A stretch of 64,000 bases of DNA from Enterococcus faecalis (GCF_029024925.1 NZ_CP118962.1:1892001-1956000), one strand, 5' to 3'. Positions 9,185-18,364 are shown, counted from the first letter of the stretch. Translations and numbers: made by a program. The notes: a model not told the origin generated them from the letters alone.

Positions 9185-12100
9185 TTAGCGCCTCCTTCCT
9201 AAAGAAACATTCTTTTTATCTTGTTGATTCTGCAATTCTTTACTCATTGGTTTAGCAATAACCCTTGCAACCTCTGAACTATCGAAAATAACAGGTACCT
9301 CTACAGTGAATTTTGAAGATACATCTCCGGCAAATGCTAAGCTTTGTGATCCTCCACTAAATGACAGATTTGAATTTAAATTATCCAGCGCTGGCATGGC
9401 TACCTTTTTACTTAGTCGTTGCATAGATTTTTCTACAAAGTTTGAATATTTATCAATACCAACCGCTACTCCTGCTGGAATCATTTTACCTACTTCATCA
9501 CGCATTACACGTGAGGGAGAATGAATATCCATAGCACTTTTCATTGTACTTACAATTTGATCTGCCACACCTCTTGCTGCAGCTAAAGCACTATTAGCAT
9601 TAGCATTAATGCCATTAGTCAATCCATCAATTGCATTTGCACCAATAGAATTCATTTCTGATGGCAATTTATCCATTGCAGAAATTATTTTATCAACAAT
9701 CGCCTCCACAGCTCTTACTGGATTCATTGCGTTTTGTTCGATACCGTTTGATAATCCAGAATCAACATCTTCGCCAATTGAGTGAAATACACGAGAAGGA
9801 GAGTGAGAATCTAAACCTTTTCTGGCACCAGAAACAATATCATCAATCATTTGATTAGATGTTTTTACAGGAACTCCTTTGCCGTCGTCAACACCTTTTT
9901 CTAAGCCTTGAGGAATGGACTTACCTATACCTCTAAAATCAGCTTTTTGAACTTCGCCTTTCATGTCTTCCCCGACTTTAGGAACAATTCCCTTGGTCAT
10001 TTCTTCGACTGCTGTACGCCCGTTTTCAATACCTGCTTTAAAATCATCAGTTACACTTAGGCCCACGCTGTTAAAGTCTGTATTCTTAATTTGAGTCATC
10101 AAAGTTTCTTTTTGAGTTGGTATAAGAGCTTGAATTTCCTCGTTCAAACCATTTTTGCCTAATTGATAACCTTCTTTCATTGCATTCATAGAAGTTTCAC
10201 CAGTGTTACGATAGACATCATTTAAGCGTTGTAATTGTTCGTCTGATGCATTAACAAGCTCTGCTGCTTGTGCTGCACCCTCTGGCCCCATTTTTCTTAG
10301 TTGTTCCAATAACCCTTGGTCAACATGTCGTTCTGCAAGTGTTGAAATATTTTGTCCCCACTGTGCGACAGCTTCTTGATTTTTCTGTAAGTTAGCAGCC
10401 ATCTGATCAACCGAAATAGCTTGCTTTTGTTCAATAACATCAAAGGCACTCCCTACTTTTTCTTCAAGTGATGAATATTCTGAACGCATTGCATCCATTG
10501 TTTCTTTCGTCTTACCACTTAAAGCATTGTATGAAACTGTTTGATTTAACACACCATTTTCCACAGCTTGGCTTGCACGCTGCATTGATTGTTCATGGGC
10601 ATTAGCTGTATTTATAATTTCATTCGTTAATTCCTGTTGAACGCCCTTTAACACTTGCTCTTGCTCGCCCAACTTTTCAATATTTTCACGAGCTTCTTTT
10701 GTATTCCCGCCAGATTCTTTTAATGTCTGATTCCATTTTTCTCTAGCGGCATTGATTTCCATCAGCTTCGCTTCATTATCATTTCGTTCTTTTAACATTT
10801 GATTAATGTTTTCTTGAGCTTGAGAAGCTTCATCTAAAGCATTATAGGCATCAACTTGTTGTTGAATTGTTCCAGGCATTTCAGATAAAATATTTTTTTG
10901 ATCGTCATAAACTAAGTTTAAACCTGTCATTTTACCGTTCAATTCCTCAACAATTTCCACCATACGTTTTTTCTCGCTGTTGCTTAATTTTTCTTTAGCA
11001 GAGAGCATTTCCATTTCAGAAATCATAGATTGGAATTTTTCTTTAGTATTATCCAATTCAATAGCTTCATCTTTTCGTGATTGTGCATGTTCTTGATTCT
11101 TTTTAATCAAATCATCTGTGGTTTTCATAAGGCTTTCTTGTTCTTTTTTTACTGCCTTAGTTGATTCAGTTTCCTTATTTAACCATTTCCACAAGTTTAC
11201 CCCTACAGCTACTAGTCCTCCTATTGCGGCTGTTACCCAACCAATAGGGCCCAATAACAATTTCATAGCGGTACTAAAAACAGTTGTAGCTACTGTAGCT
11301 AAACTAATTGTTCCCGTCAAAACACCAACGATTGTATTTTGCGCCACTAAAAGACCAGTTTTTATTGCTATTGCTGCAGAATTGGCTTTATCGGCTGCTA
11401 AGTTTAACATCCATGCTCTTCCGAGTGCTGTGGTAGACAACGTTGCCAGTTTTGATATTCCATTGTATAAACTTATTGCGGTTGTATAAGCTTTGATTGC
11501 CAATTCAGATTGTTTTATATAACCTGTCACTTGCTGAATTACTTTCAATGCTGTAAAAGTGGCAGCAAAACTGGCAATTGTTGGTAGTAATGGTGTTAAG
11601 GCTGTACCTATCGACGTAATAGCTTTTCCGAATAGTTTCATCAACGGAATAGTTGATTGAATCGCTGCATCAATTGCCTTAAAAGTTATATTAACTACAT
11701 TTTTTAAAGAGTCTAAGTTTTCGGCAATATTTTTTCCTGTCACTGCTTTGGATAATTCATCAAATGATTTAATAACTGTAGTCACACCTTTAACGGTGGC
11801 TGTTTTAATATTTGCCCATGAGGTTTTGATACCTTTTGAGTTTTTCTTGGCTAAATCCGCAAAACCACCTACGCCTTTGTCCAACTCAATCAAACGATTA
11901 TTGAACTCATTAAATGTAATATCTCCTTCTTTTAAGGCATCATATAATTGGTTAACTGAGTTTACACCTTGTTCTTTGAAAGACTTAGCAACTTTATCCA
12001 TAGCTATTGGCATTGTTTCTTGTAAAGTTCGCCAAGATTGCATATCAACTTCACCCTTACCAAGCATTTGAATATATTGTTGCATACCACGAGTTGCATC

Positions 12101-12595
12101 AGCAGTTGAAGCTCCAGAAGCAAGAAAGGCATCATTTAATGCAATAGCTGTGTCAGTACCTTTACTCAAGCTACCAGTTGAAATTGATAGTTGTTGCGTA
12201 CTAGCTACAATTTCATCGAGGGATGTAGGTAATCCATCAATCCCATCAGATAGTTTATTCATGGACCGATCAACATCTTCTGTTGAGTAACCTAGAGCCT
12301 TCATAACTACAGGATACTTATTCAACGTATCAAAACGGTTAATCGCTCCTTCAACAGAGTCCTTAACCATATTTACGGCCGTAGATACTAATTTTACAGC
12401 GCCCACGCCTGCCCCAATGCTAAGAATTGACTTACCCAATTGATTCCCTTTAGTGGTGCTTTTATCCAATCCATCACCTAGTTCGCCAGATTGCTTATTT
12501 ACACCAGCCATAGAGCGTTCAGCGCTACTCATTGTGCTACTAAACGTTCTATCAGTAGCAGTAAGTATTGCTTCGACTGAATATGATTCCATCAT
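9185..12595 (-). CDS. tail tape measure protein
   Basis: 1136 residues, the longest gene of the prophage. The N-terminus (TATDRTFSSTMSSAERS) and the following ~300 residues resemble TP901-type tape measures. A hydrophobic segment lies at ~400-475, followed by a long coiled coil (~480-720). The C-terminus has repeated IHSPSRVM/SHSPSRVF blocks with DGLTNGIN motifs that are usual in this family. It sets tail length and is ejected with the DNA; by the usual ~0.15 nm per residue rule the tail would be roughly 170 nm. It immediately precedes dit. Confidence 0.93.
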   Translation of the reverse strand: MMESYSVEAILTATDRTFSSTMSSAERSMAGVNKQSGELGDGLDKSTTKGNQLGKSILSIGAGVGAVKLVSTAVNMVKDSVEGAINRFDTLNKYPVVMKALGYSTEDVDRSMNKLSDGIDGLPTSLDEIVASTQQLSISTGSLSKGTDTAIALNDAFLASGASTADATRGMQQYIQMLGKGEVDMQSWRTLQETMPIAMDKVAKSFKEQGVNSVNQLYDALKEGDITFNEFNNRLIELDKGVGGFADLAKKNSKGIKTSWANIKTATVKGVTTVIKSFDELSKAVTGKNIAENLDSLKNVVNITFKAIDAAIQSTIPLMKLFGKAITSIGTALTPLLPTIASFAATFTALKVIQQVTGYIKQSELAIKAYTTAISLYNGISKLATLSTTALGRAWMLNLAADKANSAAIAIKTGLLVAQNTIVGVLTGTISLATVATTVFSTAMKLLLGPIGWVTAAIGGLVAVGVNLWKWLNKETESTKAVKKEQESLMKTTDDLIKKNQEHAQSRKDEAIELDNTKEKFQSMISEMEMLSAKEKLSNSEKKRMVEIVEELNGKMTGLNLVYDDQKNILSEMPGTIQQQVDAYNALDEASQAQENINQMLKERNDNEAKLMEINAAREKWNQTLKESGGNTKEARENIEKLGEQEQVLKGVQQELTNEIINTANAHEQSMQRASQAVENGVLNQTVSYNALSGKTKETMDAMRSEYSSLEEKVGSAFDVIEQKQAISVDQMAANLQKNQEAVAQWGQNISTLAERHVDQGLLEQLRKMGPEGAAQAAELVNASDEQLQRLNDVYRNTGETSMNAMKEGYQLGKNGLNEEIQALIPTQKETLMTQIKNTDFNSVGLSVTDDFKAGIENGRTAVEEMTKGIVPKVGEDMKGEVQKADFRGIGKSIPQGLEKGVDDGKGVPVKTSNQMIDDIVSGARKGLDSHSPSRVFHSIGEDVDSGLSNGIEQNAMNPVRAVEAIVDKIISAMDKLPSEMNSIGANAIDGLTNGINANANSALAAARGVADQIVSTMKSAMDIHSPSRVMRDEVGKMIPAGVAVGIDKYSNFVEKSMQRLSKKVAMPALDNLNSNLSFSGGSQSLAFAGDVSSKFTVEVPVIFDSSEVARVIAKPMSKELQNQQDKKNVSLGRRR

Positions 12596-12607
12596 TTTCC
12601 TCCTTTC

Positions 12608-13308
12608 CTACTTATTTGCTTTTCTTAATAAATCAATTGCCCCTATATCAATCTTTTCATCAATTAATGACTTACCCAAAATTAACTTTTCTTGTTCTTC
12701 ATAATTAAAAAACTTATTGAATTCCTTGAAATAAGGTTCAGATTTTTTACCTTTAGTCGCCTTAATTTGGTTATTTAGCCAAGCTTGGAGATAGAGGTCT
12801 CTTTCATGGTCAAGTCTTTTTAACTGGAACGCCAATAGCCTAACTTCATATTCATACAAAGTCATTCGTTCAATTTCTGATAAATCAGTAATTTCTAGGT
12901 AACGAAAACAATTAATAAGAATATTTTCATAAGCTTCAGCTGAGCTTAGTTCCTCTCTTACTTGTTCTCCATCAGAGCTTTCTTGAAATTTCTGACCGTT
13001 AACTTTCCCGCATTGCTTTCTTCTAAGTATTTCAACGTTTCATCAAATAACGCCTCAATATCATCAACAGTTTCAACAAACTCATCCACTTCATCCTTAG
13101 AAGGTCTACTTTTTTCTGTAATAGTAGCTGTGTAAAGTACATCAGATAGAACAACGATATTTCCACTTACTAGCTGCGGTAATAATGTTGTTAGTCCCAT
13201 CCCAAGATTCACATCATTACGCACTACCCCATGCTGCTTATCCAATTCACGAATAAACTTGACTCCAAAAATACAGTTATATTTTTTCCCTTTAATTTCG
13301 ATTTGCAT
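12608..13308 (-). CDS. tail assembly chaperone GT fusion, made by -1 frameshift
   Basis: The frame -1 to the upstream chaperone stays open from the slippery site at 12985-12991 through the G stop codon and into the separate 85-codon frame whose first ATG is at 12865. Slipping on A AAT TTC continues with Gln-Glu-Ser-Ser-Asp-Gly, then REELSSAEAYENILINCF, into MTLYEYEVRLLAF. This is the lambda G/GT arrangement: a small amount of fusion recruits tape measure and tube subunits. The 85-codon part (12608-12865) could also be translated alone. Confidence 0.85.
12958..13308 (-). CDS. tail assembly chaperone (G-like)
   Basis: 116 residues, opening MQIEIKGKKYNCIFGVKF, with the beta-rich start and acidic middle of siphovirus G-type chaperones. 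It lies between the tail-tube/Ig genes and the tape measure, the fixed position for this pair. It ends in ALMENK just after a canonical slippery heptamer. Confidence 0.85.
   Translation of the reverse strand: MQIEIKGKKYNCIFGVKFIRELDKQHGVVRNDVNLGMGLTTLLPQLVSGNIVVLSDVLYTATITEKSRPSKDEVDEFVETVDDIEALFDETLKYLEESNAGKLTVRNFKKALMENK
12985..12991 (-). promoter_or_regulatory. -1 ribosomal frameshift site A AAT TTC
   Basis: On the minus strand the in-frame codons AGA AAT TTC form the XXXYYYZ heptamer AAATTTC. A -1 slip gives AAA TTT then an open frame into the downstream chaperone segment. Eight codons remain before the G stop. Confidence 0.85.
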
Positions 13309-13329
13309 GTCTTTTCCTCCATAAGAAAA

Positions 13330-13349
13330 GGACAGCCGCTAAGCTGCCC
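13330..13349 (-). terminator. attenuator-like hairpin upstream of tail chaperones
   Basis: Stem GGGCAGC/GCTGTCC (one G-U pair) followed by TTTT on the minus strand, between the Ig-like gene and the chaperone gene. It may lower transcription of the low-copy tail genes relative to tail tube. Confidence 0.55.
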
Positions 13350-13362
13350 TCTAAATTTTATT

Positions 13363-13821
13363 TTAAGCTTGATTATTCAATGTTAAGGTGTGTTGAGCTG
13401 TTTTTTTACCATCCTCTGTTGTTCCTGTTGTGGTATAAACACCAGCTGGTACCGATTCTGTCCAAGTAATATTTCCTGTTTCAGAGACAGCAAGACCTTC
13501 TGTTACAGGTGAAATATCATAGGTTACTTTTTTGGTGGTTGCATTTTCAGGCAAGACAGTTGCTGTGATTTGTCGGCTACCTGCAGTACCAGCATCTGCT
13601 GTGGACGTTTTAGGAGAAAAATCTAAGCCAGTTACAGCAATAGACAATGTTTTAAAAGCTGGAATATCTACTCGCTCTGATTCTTTTCCATTAACAACAC
13701 GAGTTACTTGATATTCACCAGCCGACACTGATGTGTTAGGTTCCATTCCTGTGATAGTTAAAGGTGATGTGCCAGAAACAACTTCGGTTTGGCCTTTATA
13801 AATCTTAAAAGTATCCACCAT
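13363..13821 (-). CDS. Ig-like (Big_2-type) virion decoration protein
   Basis: 152 residues of beta-rich sequence. Residues ~60-150 look like a bacterial Ig-like domain (ITATVLPENATTKKVTYDIS, then WTESVPAGVYTTTGTTEDG). Residues 1-55 may form a second small beta domain. Ig-like domains on siphovirus tail tubes decorate the virion and bind carbohydrate; in several phages they are attached to the tube protein by frameshifting, whereas here the gene is separate with its own GAAAGGAAA ribosome site, 15 bp after the tail tube stop. Confidence 0.7.
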   Translation of the reverse strand: MVDTFKIYKGQTEVVSGTSPLTITGMEPNTSVSAGEYQVTRVVNGKESERVDIPAFKTLSIAVTGLDFSPKTSTADAGTAGSRQITATVLPENATTKKVTYDISPVTEGLAVSETGNITWTESVPAGVYTTTGTTEDGKKTAQHTLTLNNQA

Positions 13822-13836
13822 TATAATTTTCCTTTC

Positions 13837-14430
13837 TTAACTTAATTCAGTAGATGCCCCATCGAATGTAGGAGTTACACTTTCCACAGAAGGGCTATCT
13901 ACTTTTTCTGGATCATCTTTCTCAATAGTCGTATCTTTGAATACATATTGAACTACTTCTTCTTGATCAGCAGTTAATGTTGCAAATCCTTTTGCGCCTT
14001 TACCATTGATACCAAATTCTAATGAAACCTCTACGGTATCTTCAGCATTAGGTGATTTACCAAATGATGTTACGTATCCTTGGTAGTAGGTTGCCTTGTA
14101 TTTGTCAACATTATCTCCTGTGCCTTTTTCTGCTTTGTTGATTTCCCAGATTTCAATAATATCGTCATTGTCTAAAGCTTCTTCTAGCTGGTCAACATAT
14201 GGATCACCGACTGATAAAATAGATGTTGCCGAAAAATCAATTTCCAATGATCCTGGGATACGAATCGGACCATCTTTAGTGGCCACGGAGTCACTATCTT
14301 TTGTTTTTGTATTTTCATGTTCTGTCTGGAAAGCTAATTTCCATGCTGCTTCCTCTTTTGATTTTTTTAACAAACGGAAAAGTAAAATAATATCAATACC
14401 TTTAGCCGCTACTTTTGCTTCATTAGCCAT
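13837..14430 (-). CDS. major tail tube protein
   Basis: 197 residues. Its position after the neck genes and before the chaperones, and its content (KDGPIRIPGSLEIDFSAT, then FGKSPNAEDTVEVSLEFGIN), match TP901-1-type major tail proteins, which form the helical tube. The last 23 residues (KVDSPSVESVTPTFDGAS and onward) closely match the peptide encoded in the -1 frame just after the capsid gene stop, pointing to duplication of this 3' end. Confidence 0.85.
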   Translation of the reverse strand: MANEAKVAAKGIDIILLFRLLKKSKEEAAWKLAFQTEHENTKTKDSDSVATKDGPIRIPGSLEIDFSATSILSVGDPYVDQLEEALDNDDIIEIWEINKAEKGTGDNVDKYKATYYQGYVTSFGKSPNAEDTVEVSLEFGINGKGAKGFATLTADQEEVVQYVFKDTTIEKDDPEKVDSPSVESVTPTFDGASTELS

Positions 14431-14445
14431 TTATATTCCTTCTCT

Positions 14446-14835
14446 CTATAGTATTTTGAATTCTAAAGATATCATTGCCCGCTTCAATGGTGTGTTAGTC
14501 GAAATGTCATCTACTAACCGAATACCGCTTGATTGGATATTTAGCGACCAATAATAACCTTCCGTTTCAGAAATAGATAGAGCCTCAGCAAAAATTGCTG
14601 AAGCCATATCCGATATTTGTTTACGTTTTTTTGCCAATCCCCATACAGATAGATTCAATGTAACCGAACCTTTAATATCAGTTTTGTTGGCTTGGTGCAG
14701 TGTCTGAGTATCTTCTAATTCGACAAATGGATAACCTACATCATTCATAGGTTTATAATCGTAAATTTCATAACCCAGTGATTGACACTTCTTATACACT
14801 TCATCGAAGATTGATTGATCTCTTGTTTTAATCAT
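14446..14835 (-). CDS. tail terminator / neck protein
   Basis: 129 residues beginning [18 protein letters not shown]. It occupies the slot of the tail terminator (gpU/DUF3168-like) between the HK97 gp10-like gene and the tail tube, and overlaps the former by 4 bp. Assignment is mainly by gene order; sequence recognition is weak. Confidence 0.65.
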   Translation of the reverse strand: MIKTRDQSIFDEVYKKCQSLGYEIYDYKPMNDVGYPFVELEDTQTLHQANKTDIKGSVTLNLSVWGLAKKRKQISDMASAIFAEALSISETEGYYWSLNIQSSGIRLVDDISTNTPLKRAMISLEFKIL

Positions 14836-15212
14836 TTCATCAACCTTTCCAAGTCCGTTCTAAATTTCACTTTTTGTTGTTTCAGCGGTGGTAAAAAGAA
14901 ATCACGTTTCACCATGAATCTTGTTCCGTGTATTAAGTATGGTGCGTATTCTGTTCCTGGTCCTGTATGCCCAGAAAAACCATTGTTCGAAAGCCTCATA
15001 ACGATACTTCTTTTTGTTGCCCCAGTTGGTTTAACAAACTTTTTACCTTCCCGATGTCCAGTTAACACCTTTCCTGCTTCAGCTTGCATATTGGCGGTTA
15101 ATTCTGCTGTGTTATTTCTAACAACTTTTTTCACATCATCAAGTTGAGCATTTCTCTTTAGTTTTTTAGAAATTCCAGCTAATCCATTAATTCTTACTTG
15201 ACTTATTGCCAT
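14832..15212 (-). CDS. HK97 gp10-like tail completion protein
   Basis: 126 residues from the ATG at 15212 (AGGAAGTG upstream). The basic N-terminus ([14 protein letters not shown]) and the motif [20 protein letters not shown] are typical of the HK97 gp10 family, which completes the head-tail interface. It overlaps the head-closure gene by 26 bp. Confidence 0.8.
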   Translation of the reverse strand: MAISQVRINGLAGISKKLKRNAQLDDVKKVVRNNTAELTANMQAEAGKVLTGHREGKKFVKPTGATKRSIVMRLSNNGFSGHTGPGTEYAPYLIHGTRFMVKRDFFLPPLKQQKVKFRTDLERLMK

Positions 15213-15522
15213 CAATAATCACTTCCTGAATAATCAAGCTATTTCTTAATGCAGGAACTCTACTTGTAATAACTTCCCAAGCTTTACCCTCAAACTCAAT
15301 GTAATCAAATTCTGGAATAACAAAAAGGGGCTGTGTCCTAATGACTTTAGCCCCTTCTTTAATGCTTCCGAAAATAGTAATAGAACGATCTGTACCAATA
15401 TCAGTTACATTGACATCAGTAGTTTTTCTAAACGGTTCTTCTTCAATCCATTCCCCTGAGTTTGGATCATAATGCGATTCTGAAGATTTTTTTACAAAGG
15501 TAATTTCATCTGTATATCTCAT
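15187..15522 (-). CDS. head-tail stopper / head closure protein
   Basis: 111 residues, MRYTDEITFVKKSSESHYDP at the start, beta-rich with IEFEGKAWEVITSRVP. It fits the SPP1 gp16/HK97 gp9-type stopper by size, fold impression and position between the connector and gp10-like genes. It overlaps the preceding gene by 4 bp. Confidence 0.7.
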   Translation of the reverse strand: MRYTDEITFVKKSSESHYDPNSGEWIEEEPFRKTTDVNVTDIGTDRSITIFGSIKEGAKVIRTQPLFVIPEFDYIEFEGKAWEVITSRVPALRNSLIIQEVIIDGNKSSKN

Positions 15523-15851
15523 ACGAATCGGGCCTTTCCACGAAGTTTTTTATATTGCACTTCTTTTTCTTCATTCAAATAATCGTTAATTTGTTTTTCA
15601 TATTCAGAGAAATCAGAATCAGGAAAGGCCATTGTTAAACCTTCTTGAGAATATGAAATCATACCCTCTTGACCAATCCGGTTAAATCTTTTTAAAACGA
15701 CCTCGTATATAATCGAATCAAATTTGCTTGGCGTTTCCGATACATTTAACAAACTATTGAGACGTTCTCTAGTTCGTCGCTCAATCACTTCTAACTTTTC
15801 ATTAGCTGGACTATTTAACAGTTTTGTTATGTCATCTGTAATGCTAGGCAT
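15519..15851 (-). CDS. head-tail connector (adaptor) protein
   Basis: 110 residues, mostly helical (SITDDITKLLNSPANEKLEV, then YEKQINDYLNEEKEVQYK), as expected for gp6/gp15-type adaptor rings that bind the portal. First neck gene after the capsid; its ATG lies 12 bp beyond the stop of the frameshifted capsid form. Confidence 0.7.
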   Translation of the reverse strand: MPSITDDITKLLNSPANEKLEVIERRTRERLNSLLNVSETPSKFDSIIYEVVLKRFNRIGQEGMISYSQEGLTMAFPDSDFSEYEKQINDYLNEEKEVQYKKLRGKARFV

Positions 15852-15862
15852 TTAAACACCAC

Positions 15863-16938
15863 CTAACTTAATACAATTGAGGCCCCGTCAGTTGTTGGTA
15901 TTACACTTTCAACTTTCGGGGCTTCTATTTTTTTGAATCAGGTAAGACAGTAGCTTGGAATACATTGTCAGCTTCTGGGAAACTTGGTAGAGCTGTTCCT
16001 GATGCTTTAGTCCATGTTCCAACTGGGTCTAAATTAGATTCGTATACCATTGCGAAAATATTGCCTACTGTGTAGTTATTTGATCCATTTGATAACAAAC
16101 GAGATTCTTCTGGTGTTACACCGAAAATAGACTCTCCTGGGTTTTCATCCCCAAACATGACTAGCTTGTTTTCTGGGAAATAACGTTCTTTTACTAGTAC
16201 ACCTTCAGCGTTTTCTTTATTATATTTTGCATCATATGTCACAATTGTCGGTAAATTAAATTGTTGTAACATTTGGTTTAACGAGCCAATATTTGGTAAC
16301 AAACCAGAAGTTTTAAAGAATGCCTTGATTCCGTCGTTTTTCAAGATTGCGTTACGTACTTTAGTAGATGTCAAAATGCGTGTTGGCATTACATCCAACT
16401 TGCTTGCCCATTCTGTTAATAACCCAATGATGTCTGTATCAGGAGCAGAAAAATCAGCAGTATCTTTATGATCTGCTGGCACGCCATAATCAACTACTAA
16501 ATCTAACCCATTTTCATCTAACGTTACTTTACCATTTGCTAGAACTTCCATACGCATTTTTTCAACACGAGCGTTAACGGAAGATACCATTGAGTAAACA
16601 TCATTATATACTTCTTGTTCTAAATAACGCTGTTCTTCAGCCGTACGAGGATTACGCAAAGCAATTAAATCTTTTTCTTTTAATTGAATCTTACGTTTGA
16701 TGAACGCTAGCTCTTGAGCTGTCTTTGATCCAACACGTGAAGCAATCTCAGCTTCTGTATCGAATGCATGAACGCTTGCAATTGTTGGGATTTTAGATCC
16801 CGCTTTTAAAACATCAAACTCTAACCCCTGTACCTTACGTGCTGGAAACAATGTTTCTCCTAATAAAACTGGTGCTTGACGATTATTTACATAATCTAAT
16901 ACATTTTTCTGTGAAAATAATTCTGCAATATTTGCCAT
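15863..16938 (-). CDS. predicted -1 frameshift form of the major capsid protein
   Basis: Seven A residues immediately precede the capsid TAG (in-frame TCA AAA AAA TAG). Re-reading one base gives AAA AAA ATA GAA GCC and 21 further codons to a TAG at 15863-15865, adding Ile-Glu-Ala-Pro and then KVESVIPTTDGASIVLS. This tail matches the C-terminus of the tail tube protein (14 of 23 positions identical by hand alignment). A fraction of capsid subunits would then display the extension. Frameshifting is predicted, not shown. Confidence 0.6.
15925..16938 (-). CDS. major capsid protein (phage capsid family E-like)
   Basis: 337 residues opening MANIAELFSQKNVLDYVNNR. The segment AELAFIKRKIQLKEKDL and the ending NVFQATVLPDSKK are typical of the gpE-type HK97-fold coat proteins of Firmicutes siphophages. 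It follows the scaffold and a small decoration-type gene. The stop codon overlaps an A7 slippery run. Confidence 0.9.
   Translation of the reverse strand: MANIAELFSQKNVLDYVNNRQAPVLLGETLFPARKVQGLEFDVLKAGSKIPTIASVHAFDTEAEIASRVGSKTAQELAFIKRKIQLKEKDLIALRNPRTAEEQRYLEQEVYNDVYSMVSSVNARVEKMRMEVLANGKVTLDENGLDLVVDYGVPADHKDTADFSAPDTDIIGLLTEWASKLDVMPTRILTSTKVRNAILKNDGIKAFFKTSGLLPNIGSLNQMLQQFNLPTIVTYDAKYNKENAEGVLVKERYFPENKLVMFGDENPGESIFGVTPEESRLLSNGSNNYTVGNIFAMVYESNLDPVGTWTKASGTALPSFPEADNVFQATVLPDSKK
15928..15934 (-). promoter_or_regulatory. candidate -1 frameshift site A AAA AAA at capsid 3' end
   Basis: Seven consecutive A on the minus strand, phased as A AAA AAA directly before TAG. This is the canonical XXXYYYZ form with the stop codon immediately following, a context that favours slippage. 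Confidence 0.65.
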
Positions 16939-16960
16939 TTGAAATCCTCCTAATTATTAA

Positions 16961-17302
16961 TTAAGCAGTTGGAACTGCTAGCATTTTACCGTTTGCATCA
17001 TAAAATTTAAGTTCACGCATTGCTTTTTGAGCTTCCGATGATGGCTCAGCTGGTAATCGTTTAATAAGAACATGCCCTTCAACAATTACTCCTACCGGTT
17101 GTGGTCCATTCGACACATCAACATCGTTAATTGTAATACCTTCTGCTGTAGCATCATTTTTAGGGAACACTGACCCTGCGGGTAATACTCCTTTTACTAC
17201 CCCTTCAGTTGTTTCATCAACTTGCTTTGTAAATGAAATAAATTTTTCGCTCTTTAAAAAATTAATATCTTGATATGTTTGAGTTTTCTTTACATAAACC
17301 AT
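16961..17302 (-). CDS. small head protein, probable decoration protein
   Basis: 113 residues, MVYVKKTQTYQDINFLKSEK at the start, with hydrophobic Gly/Pro turns (VLPAGSVFPKNDATAEG). In gpE-type head modules a gene of this size between scaffold and coat often encodes a gpD-like decoration protein. No firm family recognised. Confidence 0.6.
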   Translation of the reverse strand: MVYVKKTQTYQDINFLKSEKFISFTKQVDETTEGVVKGVLPAGSVFPKNDATAEGITINDVDVSNGPQPVGVIVEGHVLIKRLPAEPSSEAQKAMRELKFYDANGKMLAVPTA

Positions 17303-17314
17303 TCAAAATTCCTC

Positions 17315-17956
17315 CTAATTTGTCGCCCAAAGATTATTTTCAGGCGCTTTATTTTGATTATTTGCTTGTTTAGCCATTTGTGCACCACGAGATAAGCTAG
17401 CATCAGCATTTCCATCAAGTGGGAGTTTAGAACCAATTCGTTTCTCAAAATCTGCTTTAATCGTTTCACGTTCAGTTTCGATAAGTTTTACAACAGCTTT
17501 AACATTTTCAGATGTCTCCTCTGCTGTTTCCTTTACTACTAACGAAAGTAATCCCTCAGTCGCTTGAATACCTTTATCAGAAAACATTTTAGTAGCAGTC
17601 TTAGACATTTCAGCTAAGTTTTGCGCACTTTCCAGCTCTTTGATTTTTTCAAGTAACTTCTGCTTTTCATGATCATTTTTCTCCTGATCATTCATTTTGG
17701 CTAATTTATCAGCTTCTTCTTGTTTCTCTTGAAGCTCTTTTTCCCAAGCTTCTTTTGTTTTTGATACTTCAGCAGCAATCATTTTTGCTACTTCATCACG
17801 AGAAAACGTTTTTCCATTACCTTTATCTTTGCCGCCATCTCCTGGCGGTGTTTGCTCTTGACCTCCGGCCGGTTGGTCCGTACCCCCAGTGCCAGTATCT
17901 AGATTATCAGCAAAGAATTGTAAATGCATTGGCAATAATAGTTTTTTTGTTTTCAT
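17315..17956 (-). CDS. scaffold protein (DUF4355-like)
   Basis: 213 residues. The N-terminal MKTKKLLLPMHLQFFADN is a hallmark of Firmicutes phage scaffolds. A Gly/Gln-rich spacer and then a strong coiled coil (~50-120; EELQEKQEEADKLAKM-type) follow. It directs assembly of the procapsid and is upstream of the coat gene as expected. Confidence 0.88.
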   Translation of the reverse strand: MKTKKLLLPMHLQFFADNLDTGTGGTDQPAGGQEQTPPGDGGKDKGNGKTFSRDEVAKMIAAEVSKTKEAWEKELQEKQEEADKLAKMNDQEKNDHEKQKLLEKIKELESAQNLAEMSKTATKMFSDKGIQATEGLLSLVVKETAEETSENVKAVVKLIETERETIKADFEKRIGSKLPLDGNADASLSRGAQMAKQANNQNKAPENNLWATN

Positions 17957-18065
17957 GATTATCCTCCACGGTTACGCCGCTACCCGATATATTTGATAAG
18001 TTACGCCTATCAATCGAAACAGCTTTCTCTTTAATGCCTGCAAGCAGTAAGAAGGCAATATAAAA

Positions 18066-18085
18066 AGTCTAACGTTTGTTAGACT
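18066..18085 (-). terminator. intrinsic terminator before the scaffold gene
   Basis: Perfect stem AGTCTAAC/GTTAGACT with a 4-nt loop, followed by TTTTTATATT on the minus strand, one base after the preceding stop codon. A possible promoter (TTGATA, 16 bp, TATATC near 17986-18015) lies between it and the scaffold start; that is weak. Confidence 0.8.
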
Positions 18086-18364
18086 CTACTCAATAATCTC
18101 ATAAGTTTTTTCAAATATGTCCGGCTTGCACGGATAAAGTTCGCCATTAACGCCTTTTATGATGTAATCACCAGGAATTGCATAAATTGGTCCTTCAATA
18201 GTATGGATAGTTAATTTTTCAGGAACATCAAAAAATTCAATTTTTTTATCAACATAGATTGCTCTCTCCAGCCACTTAGGTCTTTCACTGAAATTGCGAT
18301 CCTTCCCATAAAAACCTAAAAAAATTACAGTTTCAATCACTACTGGTTTCTTTCGTGCTTTCAT
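18086..18364 (-). CDS. conserved phage protein, PGDYIIKG family
   Basis: 92 residues beginning MKARKKPVVIETV and ending with the widely conserved block PGDYIIKGVNGELYPCKPDI. Proteins with this ending are common in Gram-positive phages; function unknown. Probably cargo inserted in the head module, as it sits between minor head and scaffold genes. Confidence 0.8.
   Translation of the reverse strand: MKARKKPVVIETVIFLGFYGKDRNFSERPKWLERAIYVDKKIEFFDVPEKLTIHTIEGPIYAIPGDYIIKGVNGELYPCKPDIFEKTYEIIE

Noticed and set aside
14096..14554. 152-codon plus-strand frame over the tail tube gene
   Set aside because: Antisense shadow of two overlapping structural genes, low-complexity Ser-rich translation.
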